DNA of 64,000 nucleotides from Lachnospiraceae bacterium (lineage in GTDB: Bacteria; Bacillota; Clostridia; Lachnospirales; Lachnospiraceae). Below, piece after piece: positions 40,215 to 49,598 of the stretch; within the stretch, counting starts at the first letter, position 1, and the number at the start of each line of letters is the position of its first letter. A program made the position numbers and the translations under genes. The stretch is taken from positions 1 to 64,000 of the forward strand of contig JAFRIW010000013.1 of the NCBI GenBank assembly GCA_017432565.1, given 5' to 3'. Below the pieces are notes generated by a model. That model was not told the DNA's origin. It worked only from the letters and a program-made list of their open reading frames with translations, and did not search any database.

Positions 40215-41615
40215 ATGTATCAGATTAATTTCCAGAATCCCATTCACGTTTATTTTGTCGGCATCGGCGGCATCTCCATGAGCGGTCTCGCCGAGATCCT
40301 GAAGGACCGCGGCTTCACAGTATCCGGGTCCGACCGCAGCGCCTCCGCACTGACACAGCGGCTCTGCGATGAAGGCATCACCGTCCATATCGGCCAGCGT
40401 GCTGAAAATATCACCGAAGACATTGACCTGGCGGTGTTTACCGCTGCCATTCACCCGGACAATCCGGAGTACGTCCGGATCCATGAGCTGGGAATTCCTT
40501 CCCTGACCCGCGCACAGCTGCTCGGGCAGGTCATGAAAAACTACGAGACACCGGTCGCCGTCAGCGGAACGCACGGCAAAACCACGACCACCTCGATGCT
40601 CTCGGAAATGCTGCTGGAGGCCGGGATGGATCCGACACTCTCCATCGGCGGAAATCTGGACAGCATCGGCGGCAATGTCCGGATCGGACAGAGCGGCTGC
40701 TTTGTGGCGGAAGCCTGTGAATATACCAACAGCTTCCTCTCCCTGTTTCCGAAGATCTCCATCATTCTGAACATTGATGCGGATCACCTGGATTTCTTCA
40801 AAGATCTTGACGATATCCGGTCCTCTTTTGCCCGCTTTGCGGGACTGCTTCCGGAGGACGGAACGCTGATCATAAACGGCAGCATTCCCGACCCGGAGCG
40901 GATCACGGACGGGCTTTCCTGCCGGATCATCACCTTCGGTGCCGGCCCGGACTGCGACTATTATCCGGAGGACGTTCATTATGATGAAGAAGGACATCCT
41001 GTCTTTACGGTCCGGTCAAAATATGACACCGGCGAGGACATCGGTCCGATTCATCTGCATGTACCGGGCGAGCACAATATTTACAACGCGCTTGCGGCAA
41101 TTGCCGCCGCGGACCTGCTCGGTGTGAGCAGAAAAGACTCTGCCGCCGCGCTCGCGCGCTTCGGCGGAGCCGGACGCAGGTTCCAGACAATGGGCACCTT
41201 GAACGGCGCGAAGATTATTGATGACTATGCGCATCACCCCACTGAAATCGAGGCGACTCTGCGCGCCGCCGCACAGCTTCCGCACGACCGGATCATCTGC
41301 GTCTTCCAGTCGCATACTTTCTCGCGCACGAAGGCCCTTCTGCCGGAATTCGCGAAGGCGCTGACCCTGGCGGACCTGCCGATCCTGGCGGACATCTATC
41401 CCGCCCGTGAGACCGACAATCTGGGCATCAGCGCGCGCACTCTGCAGGATGCCATCCGGGATCTGGGACATGAGTGTCTGTACTTCCCAAGCTTTGAGGA
41501 AATCGAAAAGTACCTTTTGGCAAATTGCCAAAAAGGTGATCTGTTGATAACGATGGGAGCCGGAAACATTGATACTGTCGCGAAAGATCTGGCTTCCGGC
41601 ACCGTAAAGCCTTAA
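40215..41615 (+). CDS. murC: UDP-N-acetylmuramate--L-alanine ligase
   Basis: 466-residue Mur ligase that adds L-Ala to UDP-MurNAc. It starts with FVGIGGISMSGLAEIL, and the ATP site is AVSGTHGKTTTTSML. IDDYAHHPTEI is the central-domain signature. It begins a plus-strand cluster continued by dnaD, dnaI and prs after a 255-base gap. Confidence 0.98.
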   Translation: MYQINFQNPIHVYFVGIGGISMSGLAEILKDRGFTVSGSDRSASALTQRLCDEGITVHIGQRAENITEDIDLAVFTAAIHPDNPEYVRIHELGIPSLTRAQLLGQVMKNYETPVAVSGTHGKTTTTSMLSEMLLEAGMDPTLSIGGNLDSIGGNVRIGQSGCFVAEACEYTNSFLSLFPKISIILNIDADHLDFFKDLDDIRSSFARFAGLLPEDGTLIINGSIPDPERITDGLSCRIITFGAGPDCDYYPEDVHYDEEGHPVFTVRSKYDTGEDIGPIHLHVPGEHNIYNALAAIAAADLLGVSRKDSAAALARFGGAGRRFQTMGTLNGAKIIDDYAHHPTEIEATLRAAAQLPHDRIICVFQSHTFSRTKALLPEFAKALTLADLPILADIYPARETDNLGISARTLQDAIRDLGHECLYFPSFEEIEKYLLANCQKGDLLITMGAGNIDTVAKDLASGTVKP

Positions 41616-41719
41616 GTTATTCACTTTTGCGCTCCCGGGCAGGTTGCATACAATGTGAATTGCTCTGTGTCCGGGAAGAAGTGCAGACTCGCCGCGTTCC
41701 GGGAACAGCCCGGCGGGGC

Positions 41720-41746
41720 TGTCCACATTTTCCACATTTTCCACAT
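41720..41746 (+). promoter_or_regulatory. Three tandem DnaA-box-like repeats before dnaD
   Basis: TGTCCACAT, TTTCCACAT and TTTCCACAT are directly repeated every nine bases. Read with the base before each, the second and third give TTTTCCACA, one mismatch from the DnaA box TTATCCACA. They lie about 80-110 bases upstream of the dnaD -10 box. DnaA control of the primosome genes is inferred. Confidence 0.5.
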
Positions 41747-41824
41747 GGTTTTCGTGGATGAAGACAGCCGGTACATCGAATGTTTTTTCTGTCACTTTTG
41801 CCCATATCACGGACGTTTTTCATG

Positions 41825-41833
41825 TGCTATACT
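41825..41833 (+). promoter_or_regulatory. Probable extended -10 promoter of dnaD-dnaI-prs
   Basis: TGC-TATACT with -10 at 41828-41833. No clear -35 was found. It lies 37 bases before the GTG start of dnaD. Confidence 0.5.
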
Positions 41834-41870
41834 CCGTGTGCAAAGGCTTAAAGAAAAGTGGGGCGGAAAC

Positions 41871-42695
41871 GTGTTTACAATCTACAGCGACAGCCGGAGC
41901 GATTCAACCATCGTTCCGAATCTGTTTATAGATGAATATATGCGGGATGCGAATGATGCACAGCTCAAGATCTATCTGTACCTCATTCGTATGATGGGCG
42001 CGGGGCGCGGAACCAGTATCGCGGACCTGGCCGATCAGTTCAATCACACAGAGCGGGAAGTGATCCGCTCTCTGAAGTACTGGGAGAAACAGGGTCTTCT
42101 GTGCCTGGATTACGACAGCAGCCACAGAGAAATTGTCGGAATCCGGCTGTGTGACCCGAAGGCACCGGAAAAAGAGAACGGGGCGGAAGAAGCATTCGCA
42201 CCGGTTCAGACACCTGCTCCGGAAAAGGCTCCGGCTCCGGTTCAGGCGCCGGCACCCGCTCAGGAAGCCGCACCTGCCGTGCCCGGAAAGGCCAGCGTCG
42301 GCGCTGCCGAGCTGCGTTCCTTCCGCGAAGCGGGAGGCGGGGCTGAGCTGATTTTCATCGTGGAAAAATATCTCGGAAAGCCGCTCTCCGTTCCGGAGCT
42401 GAAGACGCTTTACTATCTGTCCGAGCAGCTTCATTTTTCAAATGATCTGATCGACTATGTGGTCCAGTATTGCGTCGACCGGGGCAAGAAGGATTTCCGC
42501 TATATCGAAAAAGTCGCCGTCAACTGGGCTGAGAACGGAATAACGACACCCAAACAGGCGGAATTTGCAGCCTGTGCCGCCTTAAGGAGCGGCAAGACGC
42601 GGGTTCCCCGCAAGACGCCCAATCCTTTCGTCACGCAGATCAGCAATCATCAGTATGATTTTGATCAGCTTGAGAAAGAACTTCTGAGCAACTGA
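41871..42695 (+). CDS. dnaD: DnaD domain primosome protein
   Basis: 274 residues. The N-terminal winged-helix region (NLFIDEYMRDANDAQLKIYL ... VIRSLKYWEKQGLL) is followed by a Pro/Ala/Gln-rich linker at about 100-145. The C-terminal DnaB_2/DnaD domain contains YLGKPLSVPELKTLYYLSEQ and the WxxxGIxT-like NWAENGITT. DnaD opens origin or fork DNA and helps load the replicative helicase. The GTG at 41871 is preceded by a modest GGGGCGGAA; the longer upstream frame runs through the promoter and is rejected. Confidence 0.88.
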   Translation: MFTIYSDSRSDSTIVPNLFIDEYMRDANDAQLKIYLYLIRMMGAGRGTSIADLADQFNHTEREVIRSLKYWEKQGLLCLDYDSSHREIVGIRLCDPKAPEKENGAEEAFAPVQTPAPEKAPAPVQAPAPAQEAAPAVPGKASVGAAELRSFREAGGGAELIFIVEKYLGKPLSVPELKTLYYLSEQLHFSNDLIDYVVQYCVDRGKKDFRYIEKVAVNWAENGITTPKQAEFAACAALRSGKTRVPRKTPNPFVTQISNHQYDFDQLEKELLSN

Positions 42696-42715
42696 ACGGT
42701 CAAAGGGGGTTTTAC

Positions 42716-43717
42716 GTGTCGCTGACGCAGGAACAATACGACAGCATCATGCATGACTATCAGGTAAAACGCAGCCGCCATGAAAACGAACTTCGTGCAA
42801 GGCGCGCTGAAGTATACGCAAAAATCCCCGAATACCGCACTCTTGATCGTGAAATCCCCGCGCTCGGCGCCAGTACTCTGCGCCGGATGCTCGCCGGGGA
42901 TTTTTCCCGTTCCGGAGAAGCTGCCTCCGATCCGGTTCTGGATCTGAAGAGGCAGATTCCCGTCGTGGAGGAGAAAAAGCGCGCGCTGCTTGCACAGGCA
43001 GGTTTCCCCGCCGATTACCTCGAGCCGCACTATGACTGTCCGCTGTGCCGGGACACCGGCTACCGGGACGGCGTCAAATGCAGCTGCTTCATTCAGCGGG
43101 AATCCGCCGTTCTCTCCCGGGAATCCAACCTGGGAAAGCGCATCCTGACCGAGAATTTCGAGCACCTGTCCTACGCGTACCACAAGGGCGAGGATCTTGT
43201 GAGCTACCGCCGGGCTGTTGCCGCTGCGGTCTCTTTTGCCGATTCCTTCGGCGAGGGCTGCAGGAATCTGTATTATTACGGCTCCACCGGGACCGGCAAA
43301 TCCTTCCTGTCCACCTGCATCGCGGAGCGCGTGATCGGACGCGGCTTTGCAGTCCGTTACTTCAGCGCCGGGGCGCTTTTTGACCGCCTTGCCGCGCTGT
43401 CCTTCGGCACCGGCACCAGCCGGGAGGCACTGCAGGATTTCACCGCTGACGTGTATGAGTGCGATCTGCTGATACTGGATGATCTCGGAACCGAACTGAC
43501 CAATACCTTTGTGACGACCGCTCTGTTTTCCATCATCAACGAGCGTTACCTGCATGACAGGCCGTGCATTATTTCGTCGAACCTGTCTCTGCAGGATCTG
43601 CAGAAGCGCTATTCGGACCGCGTCTTCTCCAGAATCACCAACAGCTATGAGCTCTACCGGTTTTCCGGGGAAGATATCCGGATTCTGAAGAAGCGGGAGC
43701 GCCTTGCGCATTCGTAA
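42716..43717 (+). CDS. dnaI: DnaC/DnaI-family helicase loader ATPase
   Basis: 333-residue AAA+ loader. The N-terminal helicase-binding part has a zinc motif (CPLCRDTG ... KCSC, about residues 108-122). Walker A YYGSTGTGKSFLS is near residue 190, and Walker B LLILDDLG near 255. It loads DnaB helicase, and DnaD immediately upstream is its usual partner. The start is GTG 42716 after AAAGGGGG. Transposon IstB proteins are related, but no transposase is present. Confidence 0.92.
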   Translation: MSLTQEQYDSIMHDYQVKRSRHENELRARRAEVYAKIPEYRTLDREIPALGASTLRRMLAGDFSRSGEAASDPVLDLKRQIPVVEEKKRALLAQAGFPADYLEPHYDCPLCRDTGYRDGVKCSCFIQRESAVLSRESNLGKRILTENFEHLSYAYHKGEDLVSYRRAVAAAVSFADSFGEGCRNLYYYGSTGTGKSFLSTCIAERVIGRGFAVRYFSAGALFDRLAALSFGTGTSREALQDFTADVYECDLLILDDLGTELTNTFVTTALFSIINERYLHDRPCIISSNLSLQDLQKRYSDRVFSRITNSYELYRFSGEDIRILKKRERLAHS

Positions 43718-43773
43718 TGACAGAATCATGCTTCATGATTTTTATGTAACAGATTTTGAAAGTGAGGAACACC

Positions 43774-44979
43774 ATGGAACGAACCAGAAGACATGACAAA
43801 CGTGCACTTGAGAGCATTCCGGTCGGAAGTCTCGGACTGATCCCGCTGACCGGGTGCCGGCAGATGGGCGAGGAAATCGACAAGTATCTGATTGACTGGC
43901 GCGCAGAGCGCGAGAGTGAGCACAAAAACAGCCTGGCCTTCGCGGGATATCAGCGTCCTTCCTACATTGTGGAGTGCAGTCTGCCCCGCTTCGGAACAGG
44001 CGAAGGAAAGGGTGTTCTGAACCAGTCCGTCCGCGGTATGGATCTCTACATCCTGGTGGACGTGGTCAACTACAGCATGACCTACTCCCTGTTCGGCCGG
44101 GAAAACCACATGTCCCCGGACGATCACTATCAGAACTTAAAGCGCGTCATTGCCGCTGTCGGCGGCAAAGCCCGCCGGATCACCGTCATCATGCCTTACC
44201 TGTACGAGAGCCGGCAGCATAAGCGCTCCATGCGTGAGTCTCTGGACTGCGCGATCGCGCTGCAGGAGCTGGTCCGGATGGGCGTTGACAATATCATCAC
44301 CTTCGATGCACACGATCCCCGTGTCCAGAACGCCATCCCGCTGAACGGTTTCGACACCGTCATGCCGGTCTATCAGTTCGTCAAAGGTCTGGTGCTGCAT
44401 GTGCCGGGGCTGAAGATTGACGCGGACCACATGATGGTCGTCAGCCCGGATGAAGCGGGCATGAAACGGGCGGTGTACGTCGCTAACGTGCTCGGGCTCG
44501 ACATGGGTATGTTCTACAAGCGCCGCGATTACACGCAGCTTGTAAACGGCAAGAACCCGGTCGTGGCCCACGAGTTCCTGGGCTCAGATGTGGAAGGAAA
44601 GGATATTATCATTATCGACGATATGCTCTCCTCCGGCGACAGTTGCCTGGAAGTTGCGCGGGCGCTCAAGCAGCGCAAGGCGGGCCGCATCTTCATCTTT
44701 GCCACCTTCGGTCTCTTTACGCAGGGACTCGCCCGCTTTGATGAAGCACACGAAACCGGGGTGATCGACCATGTTCTGACAACGAACCTGATCTATCAGT
44801 CCCCGGAGCTTCTTAGCCGCAGCTGGTATATCAGCTGTGACCTGTCCAAATATATTGCATACCTGATTGACACACTGAACCACGATTCTTCCATCAGCGA
44901 TCTGCTCAATCCCAGCGAGCGCATCCAGTCGATCGTGCGCCGCTACATGGAAGGCGGATCTCAGGTACTGGCCGAATAA
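43774..44979 (+). CDS. prs: Ribose-phosphate pyrophosphokinase, long clostridial form
   Basis: 401 residues, about 85 more than the classical ~315-residue enzyme. It makes PRPP from ribose 5-phosphate and ATP. The PRPP loop is DIIIIDDMLSSGDSCLEVA, VVSPDEAGMKRA matches the middle, and the flexible-loop histidine is in KRRDYTQ-type context. An extended N-terminus has PLTGCRQMGEEIDKYL. GTGAGGAACACC precedes ATG 43774. PRPP feeds hpt and upp, both also in the window. The 3' end overlaps the convergent gene by 19 bp. Confidence 0.88.
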   Translation: MERTRRHDKRALESIPVGSLGLIPLTGCRQMGEEIDKYLIDWRAERESEHKNSLAFAGYQRPSYIVECSLPRFGTGEGKGVLNQSVRGMDLYILVDVVNYSMTYSLFGRENHMSPDDHYQNLKRVIAAVGGKARRITVIMPYLYESRQHKRSMRESLDCAIALQELVRMGVDNIITFDAHDPRVQNAIPLNGFDTVMPVYQFVKGLVLHVPGLKIDADHMMVVSPDEAGMKRAVYVANVLGLDMGMFYKRRDYTQLVNGKNPVVAHEFLGSDVEGKDIIIIDDMLSSGDSCLEVARALKQRKAGRIFIFATFGLFTQGLARFDEAHETGVIDHVLTTNLIYQSPELLSRSWYISCDLSKYIAYLIDTLNHDSSISDLLNPSERIQSIVRRYMEGGSQVLAE

Positions 44980-47525
44980 GTCAGGAATCTGTTTCCCGCG
45001 CGTTCCAGTGTTTTTTCAAATTCTTTGCGGTTCACTGAGTGCACCGCTCCCGCTGCCGGATCGGATATGACGATGATCTCATTGTTATATCCGATCATCA
45101 GCACCGGATCATCTTCCGACCGCATGGCGATGACCGGTTTCTCCGCGCTGACAAAATACAGCGCATCCCGCATACTGCAGCCCGTCAGATTATAGACTTT
45201 TGCCGATTCAATATACCGGGAAAGGACTGCCGGCACATCCGGCTCTTCCATTCCGGTGAAGGACGTCGCGCCGGTCTCAAACATCAGAATCTGCCGCAGA
45301 CACTCCGCCATGGCGGCCTGTCCCTGCGCCTGTTCGACCTGGCTGCTGTCACTCATGGCCATGATCTGGTTTCTGTCCAGCAGAAGCTCGCTCGACCAGA
45401 CCACTCTGCCGTTTCCGCCGACCACGACGCCGGAGAGCTCTTTTGCACTGCGCACCGCCTGTGCGATGCTGTCCGTAATCTCCTCCGCACCCTGCAGACC
45501 GTATACGACAAAGCTGGGGACATCATCAGAGGAAACATCCGGCAGCACGACCTCCCTGCTTCCCTCGGAGAGCATCTCCTTCGGGCGGATATAGCGGACC
45601 TTGTCTCCGTCCAGACCGACTGCGTCGATTTCAATAATCGTCTCAAACTTCTCGATCGAGAGTGTGCGCAGATGTCTGTCCGGTGTCTGCCCGGCGTAAG
45701 CGCTGACAATCTGATCGTCCTCCGCCTGCACATAGCCGGCAGAGCCGTCCGCCGCGATCTCCTTCTGCATTCTGTGCAGGACAATCCGGCTCTCCTCCGC
45801 TTCAAAGGAGGTGATATAAAAGCCGCTCATCTCGTAGTGTTCAAGGACTTCCTGCGTATTTCCGACGATCACAACGGCATAAATGGGAAGGAATTCTCCG
45901 CCCAGTGCGTCTGTCTCGATCTCCGACTCTCTCACGAGGCCGTATGCAAAATCCTGCTGCAGAAATCCGATCGGAATGACACGCTCGCCGGCCGGCGCCT
46001 CAATGCTCCTGCGCGCCGAGGTCGCCAGATCCGCGACCGTAATCTCTTTCTGCGCGCTGTCCGCTGTCGTCCAGGCCGCCATTCTTCCGTCCGAAGAGGT
46101 ACAGAAATCCGAGGCGGTCAGATTGCCTTCCGCCTGCCGGATGGAACGGCTCTCGACATTCAGCGTGTACATGGCGTTGTCCTGCAGGAAGTGATACTGA
46201 TCGCGGCCGTTCATATAAGACAGCTGGCTGATCCGGAGCTTTAAGAATTCATAGGAACCCGGATACGGCACAAATGCGCGCTCCTCAATGGTGCGGTAGA
46301 CGCTGTTGTAGCTGTACACGGCGGTACCGGCTTCGCCCTCATGGTCTCCGCGGTTCATGTAACCGTACACGGCAAAATCGACATTGCCCGCTTCATCGAC
46401 GCGGAGAATGCGGATGTCATGCTCGTCAAAAAGCTCCCGGCGGTCTGTGCTGCCGGGCTCCGAAAATCCGAATACATAGGAGAAGGTATTGTCACGGGGC
46501 GAGCAGGCGTAAAGCTTTCCGTCTGTCACGAAGGCAAACGCGCCGCCGCTGCTCTGCACATAGGACATGTCCGGATCCGAGATGCCCAGCGAGAGCAGAT
46601 CGTCTCCGTACAGACCCGTACCGGGATTCAGCTCCTCCTGCATCTTCCGCTCATAGCTGATCAGATAACAGCGGTCCGAACCGCGCCGGAGTCTGTAGTA
46701 TTCTCTGCAGTGGTATCTGGCCGGTCCCGCTTCCTCCTCATCCGGAAGAGCCTCTTCTCCGGAGACATAATAATCCATGGACAGGGTCACACTGTTCCCG
46801 CTGATTTCATGCAGGCTGATGCCGACCCCGCTGCAGGGAGAAACACCCAGATCGCCCCATGTGATCTGGTCAAAGCTGCAATGAATATTTACATTTGTAA
46901 AAGTGGTGTTGTCGCCGGTGACATCCGGCTCGATATACTTCTTCAGCTCTTCGCTTTTCGTGAAGGTTCCCTCGTGAAAGCGCTCGGCGAATTCAATGGC
47001 GTCCTCCCGGCTGTCCTCCGTGCGCAGAATCCGGGTGTAATAGCGCGCCGTCCGTCCATCGGCAAGATCCAGCATCAGGATGAGCATGTACTCTTCCCCG
47101 GGCAGAATCAGATCTTTGAGCGTGACCGCGAGTTCCTGCACCTCCGTTGCGCTGTCCTCCGGCTGGAGCAGCTGCTCCCATTTTGCGGGACTGTTCTCCA
47201 CGAGATGACCGTCGGAAAGTGCGCGCACTTCGAAGGAGGCACTGCTGACAGGCGTCCCGTAGGCATGAACGAGGAAATGCACGCCGCGGTCCTCCCCGAC
47301 CGGTGTCAGCGGCGGTCTTATAAATGCGAGGTCCCGCTCACTGCAGTATCCGTGCAGCTCATTCATCTCTCTCTTTCCCGCCTGAATGCTGATGACGGGA
47401 AGCGAGGCCATCGCCATTTCCCGTGTCGTGTCAGACCCGCCCTGTTGTCCAAAGGCTTCGAGTCCGATCACGGTCAGAAAAAAGACGATGACCCCGAATA
47501 ATAATCGAAAAACAGTATTCCGCAT
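44961..47525 (-). CDS. Membrane-anchored beta-propeller-like protein with a C39-peptidase-like C-terminus, V-ATPase-linked
   Basis: 854 residues, family not recognised. One N-terminal membrane segment (about 5-25) is followed by an apparently extracytoplasmic body. Residues ~60-170 look beta-rich. The middle (~300-620) has repeating strands such as AFAFVTDGKLYAC and MAAWTTADSAQKEITVADL, suggesting a propeller. The last ~120 residues resemble a papain-like C39 fold: AECLRQILMF near 740, PVIAMRS, VLMIGYNNEI and SDPAAG. The histidine normally just before the GY strand is not seen, so it may be inactive. It starts four bases after the ATPase D subunit, with AGGAACC, in the same transcript. Confidence 0.7.
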   Translation of the reverse strand: MRNTVFRLLFGVIVFFLTVIGLEAFGQQGGSDTTREMAMASLPVISIQAGKREMNELHGYCSERDLAFIRPPLTPVGEDRGVHFLVHAYGTPVSSASFEVRALSDGHLVENSPAKWEQLLQPEDSATEVQELAVTLKDLILPGEEYMLILMLDLADGRTARYYTRILRTEDSREDAIEFAERFHEGTFTKSEELKKYIEPDVTGDNTTFTNVNIHCSFDQITWGDLGVSPCSGVGISLHEISGNSVTLSMDYYVSGEEALPDEEEAGPARYHCREYYRLRRGSDRCYLISYERKMQEELNPGTGLYGDDLLSLGISDPDMSYVQSSGGAFAFVTDGKLYACSPRDNTFSYVFGFSEPGSTDRRELFDEHDIRILRVDEAGNVDFAVYGYMNRGDHEGEAGTAVYSYNSVYRTIEERAFVPYPGSYEFLKLRISQLSYMNGRDQYHFLQDNAMYTLNVESRSIRQAEGNLTASDFCTSSDGRMAAWTTADSAQKEITVADLATSARRSIEAPAGERVIPIGFLQQDFAYGLVRESEIETDALGGEFLPIYAVVIVGNTQEVLEHYEMSGFYITSFEAEESRIVLHRMQKEIAADGSAGYVQAEDDQIVSAYAGQTPDRHLRTLSIEKFETIIEIDAVGLDGDKVRYIRPKEMLSEGSREVVLPDVSSDDVPSFVVYGLQGAEEITDSIAQAVRSAKELSGVVVGGNGRVVWSSELLLDRNQIMAMSDSSQVEQAQGQAAMAECLRQILMFETGATSFTGMEEPDVPAVLSRYIESAKVYNLTGCSMRDALYFVSAEKPVIAMRSEDDPVLMIGYNNEIIVISDPAAGAVHSVNRKEFEKTLERAGNRFLTYSAST

Positions 47526-47529
47526 TTAA

Positions 47530-48201
47530 TCAGGTTCCTGATTCCATTCTTTCCTTGTAATGATGCGCGTTCTCCAGCATCATGTCCTTGACCTTCATCA
47601 GGCGGATCTGGGAGCTTCGCTCATTCTCGTCCAGCTTCATGGTGATAAACTTGATGCTCTCCTCCATGTCCGGAATCAGAACGTGCTCCAGCGCATTGAC
47701 ACGGCGTCTGGTCTTCTCGATTTCCGCCGCCATCAGCTGGCAGGACTTCTCGCTCTCCGCAAGCTTTAAGAGATCCGGCAGAACAGCTGCCAGATGCTCC
47801 ACGCCGTCATCCAGGTCACCGGATGTAAAAGCGTAGCCGTAGGAATAAACATCATTCTCGTCCGATGTCCGGGTCTGATAGGAATAGACCGGTACATCGA
47901 CACTCATGACATTTCTGGTGTCCATTTCCAGCTGGATTTCCTGCTTCGGGTTCATGAACGCGACGCGGACCTCCGCCTCGGACATGCCGGATTTTGCAAT
48001 GGCGAAGCGCTTGTTGGCCTCACGGATTTCCTCTTCCACCCGGGTGCGGAGTTCCATGTTTTCGCGGACCAGCAGAAGGAACTGACGCATCAGCTCATCC
48101 CGCTTGTCCTTTAACAGCTTATGTCCCCGCCGGGCCGTGACCAGTTTGTTTTTCAGCCTGGTCAGCTCCATCCGGGTCGGATTTACATTGGTTGCTGCCA
48201 T
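47530..48201 (-). CDS. ntpD: V-type ATP synthase subunit D (central shaft)
   Basis: 223 residues, with two long helices (about 10-75 and 140-205) forming the rotor coiled coil inside the A3B3 head. It begins NPTRMELTRLKNKLVTARRGHKLLKDKRDEL, the family signature. GAGGAGAAATTC precedes the start. It is the last recognised ATPase subunit in the operon; the 854-residue protein follows. Confidence 0.96.
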   Translation of the reverse strand: MAATNVNPTRMELTRLKNKLVTARRGHKLLKDKRDELMRQFLLLVRENMELRTRVEEEIREANKRFAIAKSGMSEAEVRVAFMNPKQEIQLEMDTRNVMSVDVPVYSYQTRTSDENDVYSYGYAFTSGDLDDGVEHLAAVLPDLLKLAESEKSCQLMAAEIEKTRRRVNALEHVLIPDMEESIKFITMKLDENERSSQIRLMKVKDMMLENAHHYKERMESGT

Positions 48202-48227
48202 GAATTTCTCCTCGTTAATGCACGGTG

Positions 48228-49598
48228 TTACGCGTTGTAATACTGATCCAGGAACTCATCCTTGATACGCTTCAGCTCGGTTCTGGGAAGGATCCGGAGC
48301 AGCTTCCAGCCGATCTCAAGGGTTTCCTCGATCGTGCGGTTGGTCCGGTAGCCCTGATTGACGTATTCCTTCTCAAACTCGTCCGCAAATTTGGCGTAGA
48401 GCTTGTCGATATCGGTCAGAGCAGCTTCGCCCAGGATGACCATCAGCTCCTTCGCGTCTTTGCCGCGGGCATAGGCGGCGAAGAGCTGGTTCATGGTGTT
48501 GGCGTGGTCCGCGCGGGTCTTGCCCTCACCGATTCCCTTATCCTTCAGACGGGACAGAGACGGAAGAACGTCGATCGGCGGCTGGATGCCCTTCTGGTAC
48601 AGCTCACGGCTCAGCATGATCTGGCCCTCGGTGATATAACCGGTCAGGTCCGGGATCGGATGGGTCTTGTCATCTTCCGGCATGGTCAGGATCGGGATCA
48701 TGGTGATGGATCCCTTCTTGCCCTTCTGACGTCCTGCGCGTTCGTACAGGCTGGCCAGGTCCGTATACATGTAGCCGGGATAACCGCGGCGGCCCGGAAC
48801 TTCCTTGCGGGCTGCGGAGACCTCACGGAGCGAGTCCGCGTAGTTGGTGATATCGGTCAGGATAACCAGGACGTGCATGTCCTTCTCGAAAGCGAGATAC
48901 TCGGCGGCGGTCAGGGCCATACGGGGCGTCGCGATACGCTCGACAGCCGGGTTATTGGCCAGGTTCATGAACAGAACGGCACGGTCGATGGCGCCCGTCT
49001 CCTTGAAGGATTCAATGAAGAAGTTGGACTCCTCGAAAGTAATGCCCATCGCGGCAAAAACAACCGCAAACGGTTCCTGTGTGCCGACCACGCGGGCCTG
49101 TCTCGCGATCTGCGCCGCAAGGTTTGCGTGCGGCAGACCGGAAGCGGAGAAGATCGGAAGCTTCTGTCCGCGGACCAGTGTGTTCAGTCCGTCAATGGCG
49201 GAGACGCCGGTCTGGATGAACTCTTCCGGATAGGCTCTCGCCGCCGGGTTCATCGGCAGTCCGTTGATGTCGCGGCGCTCGTCCGGAAGAATGTCCGGAC
49301 CGCCGTCAATCGGACGGCCCAGTCCGTCGAAGACACGTGAGAGCATATCCTCGGATACGCCCAGCTCCATGCTTCTTCCCAGGAAACGGACCTTGCTGCT
49401 CTCCAGGTTGATGCCGGTGGAGGCCTCATACAGCTGGACCAGCGCGTTGCCGCCGTCAATTTCAAGTACCTTGCATCTGCGGATTTCGCCGTTCGCCAGC
49501 TCGATTTCTCCCAGCTCATCGTATGCGACATTTTCCACATCCCTGACGAGCATCAGGGGGCCGGCGACTTCCTGTATGGTTCTGTATTCCTTCGGCAT
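48228..49598 (-). CDS. ntpB: V-type ATP synthase subunit B
   Basis: 456-residue non-catalytic nucleotide-binding stator-head subunit, alternating with A. It starts [27 protein letters not shown] and has [18 protein letters not shown] in the position where A has the P-loop. The start overlaps the ntpA stop (TAATG) behind GGAGGAG, securing equal stoichiometry. Confidence 0.98.
   Translation of the reverse strand: MPKEYRTIQEVAGPLMLVRDVENVAYDELGEIELANGEIRRCKVLEIDGGNALVQLYEASTGINLESSKVRFLGRSMELGVSEDMLSRVFDGLGRPIDGGPDILPDERRDINGLPMNPAARAYPEEFIQTGVSAIDGLNTLVRGQKLPIFSASGLPHANLAAQIARQARVVGTQEPFAVVFAAMGITFEESNFFIESFKETGAIDRAVLFMNLANNPAVERIATPRMALTAAEYLAFEKDMHVLVILTDITNYADSLREVSAARKEVPGRRGYPGYMYTDLASLYERAGRQKGKKGSITMIPILTMPEDDKTHPIPDLTGYITEGQIMLSRELYQKGIQPPIDVLPSLSRLKDKGIGEGKTRADHANTMNQLFAAYARGKDAKELMVILGEAALTDIDKLYAKFADEFEKEYVNQGYRTNRTIEETLEIGWKLLRILPRTELKRIKDEFLDQYYNA

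Noticed and set aside
41512..41537. Near-perfect inverted repeat inside murC
   Set aside because: The arms are separated by one base, so they cannot fold as a hairpin, and the sequence encodes conserved-looking MurC residues.
42716..43717. IstB transposition helper ATPase
   Set aside because: The zinc-containing N-terminus and adjacency to dnaD fit the DnaI/DnaC helicase loader; no transposase or inverted repeats nearby.
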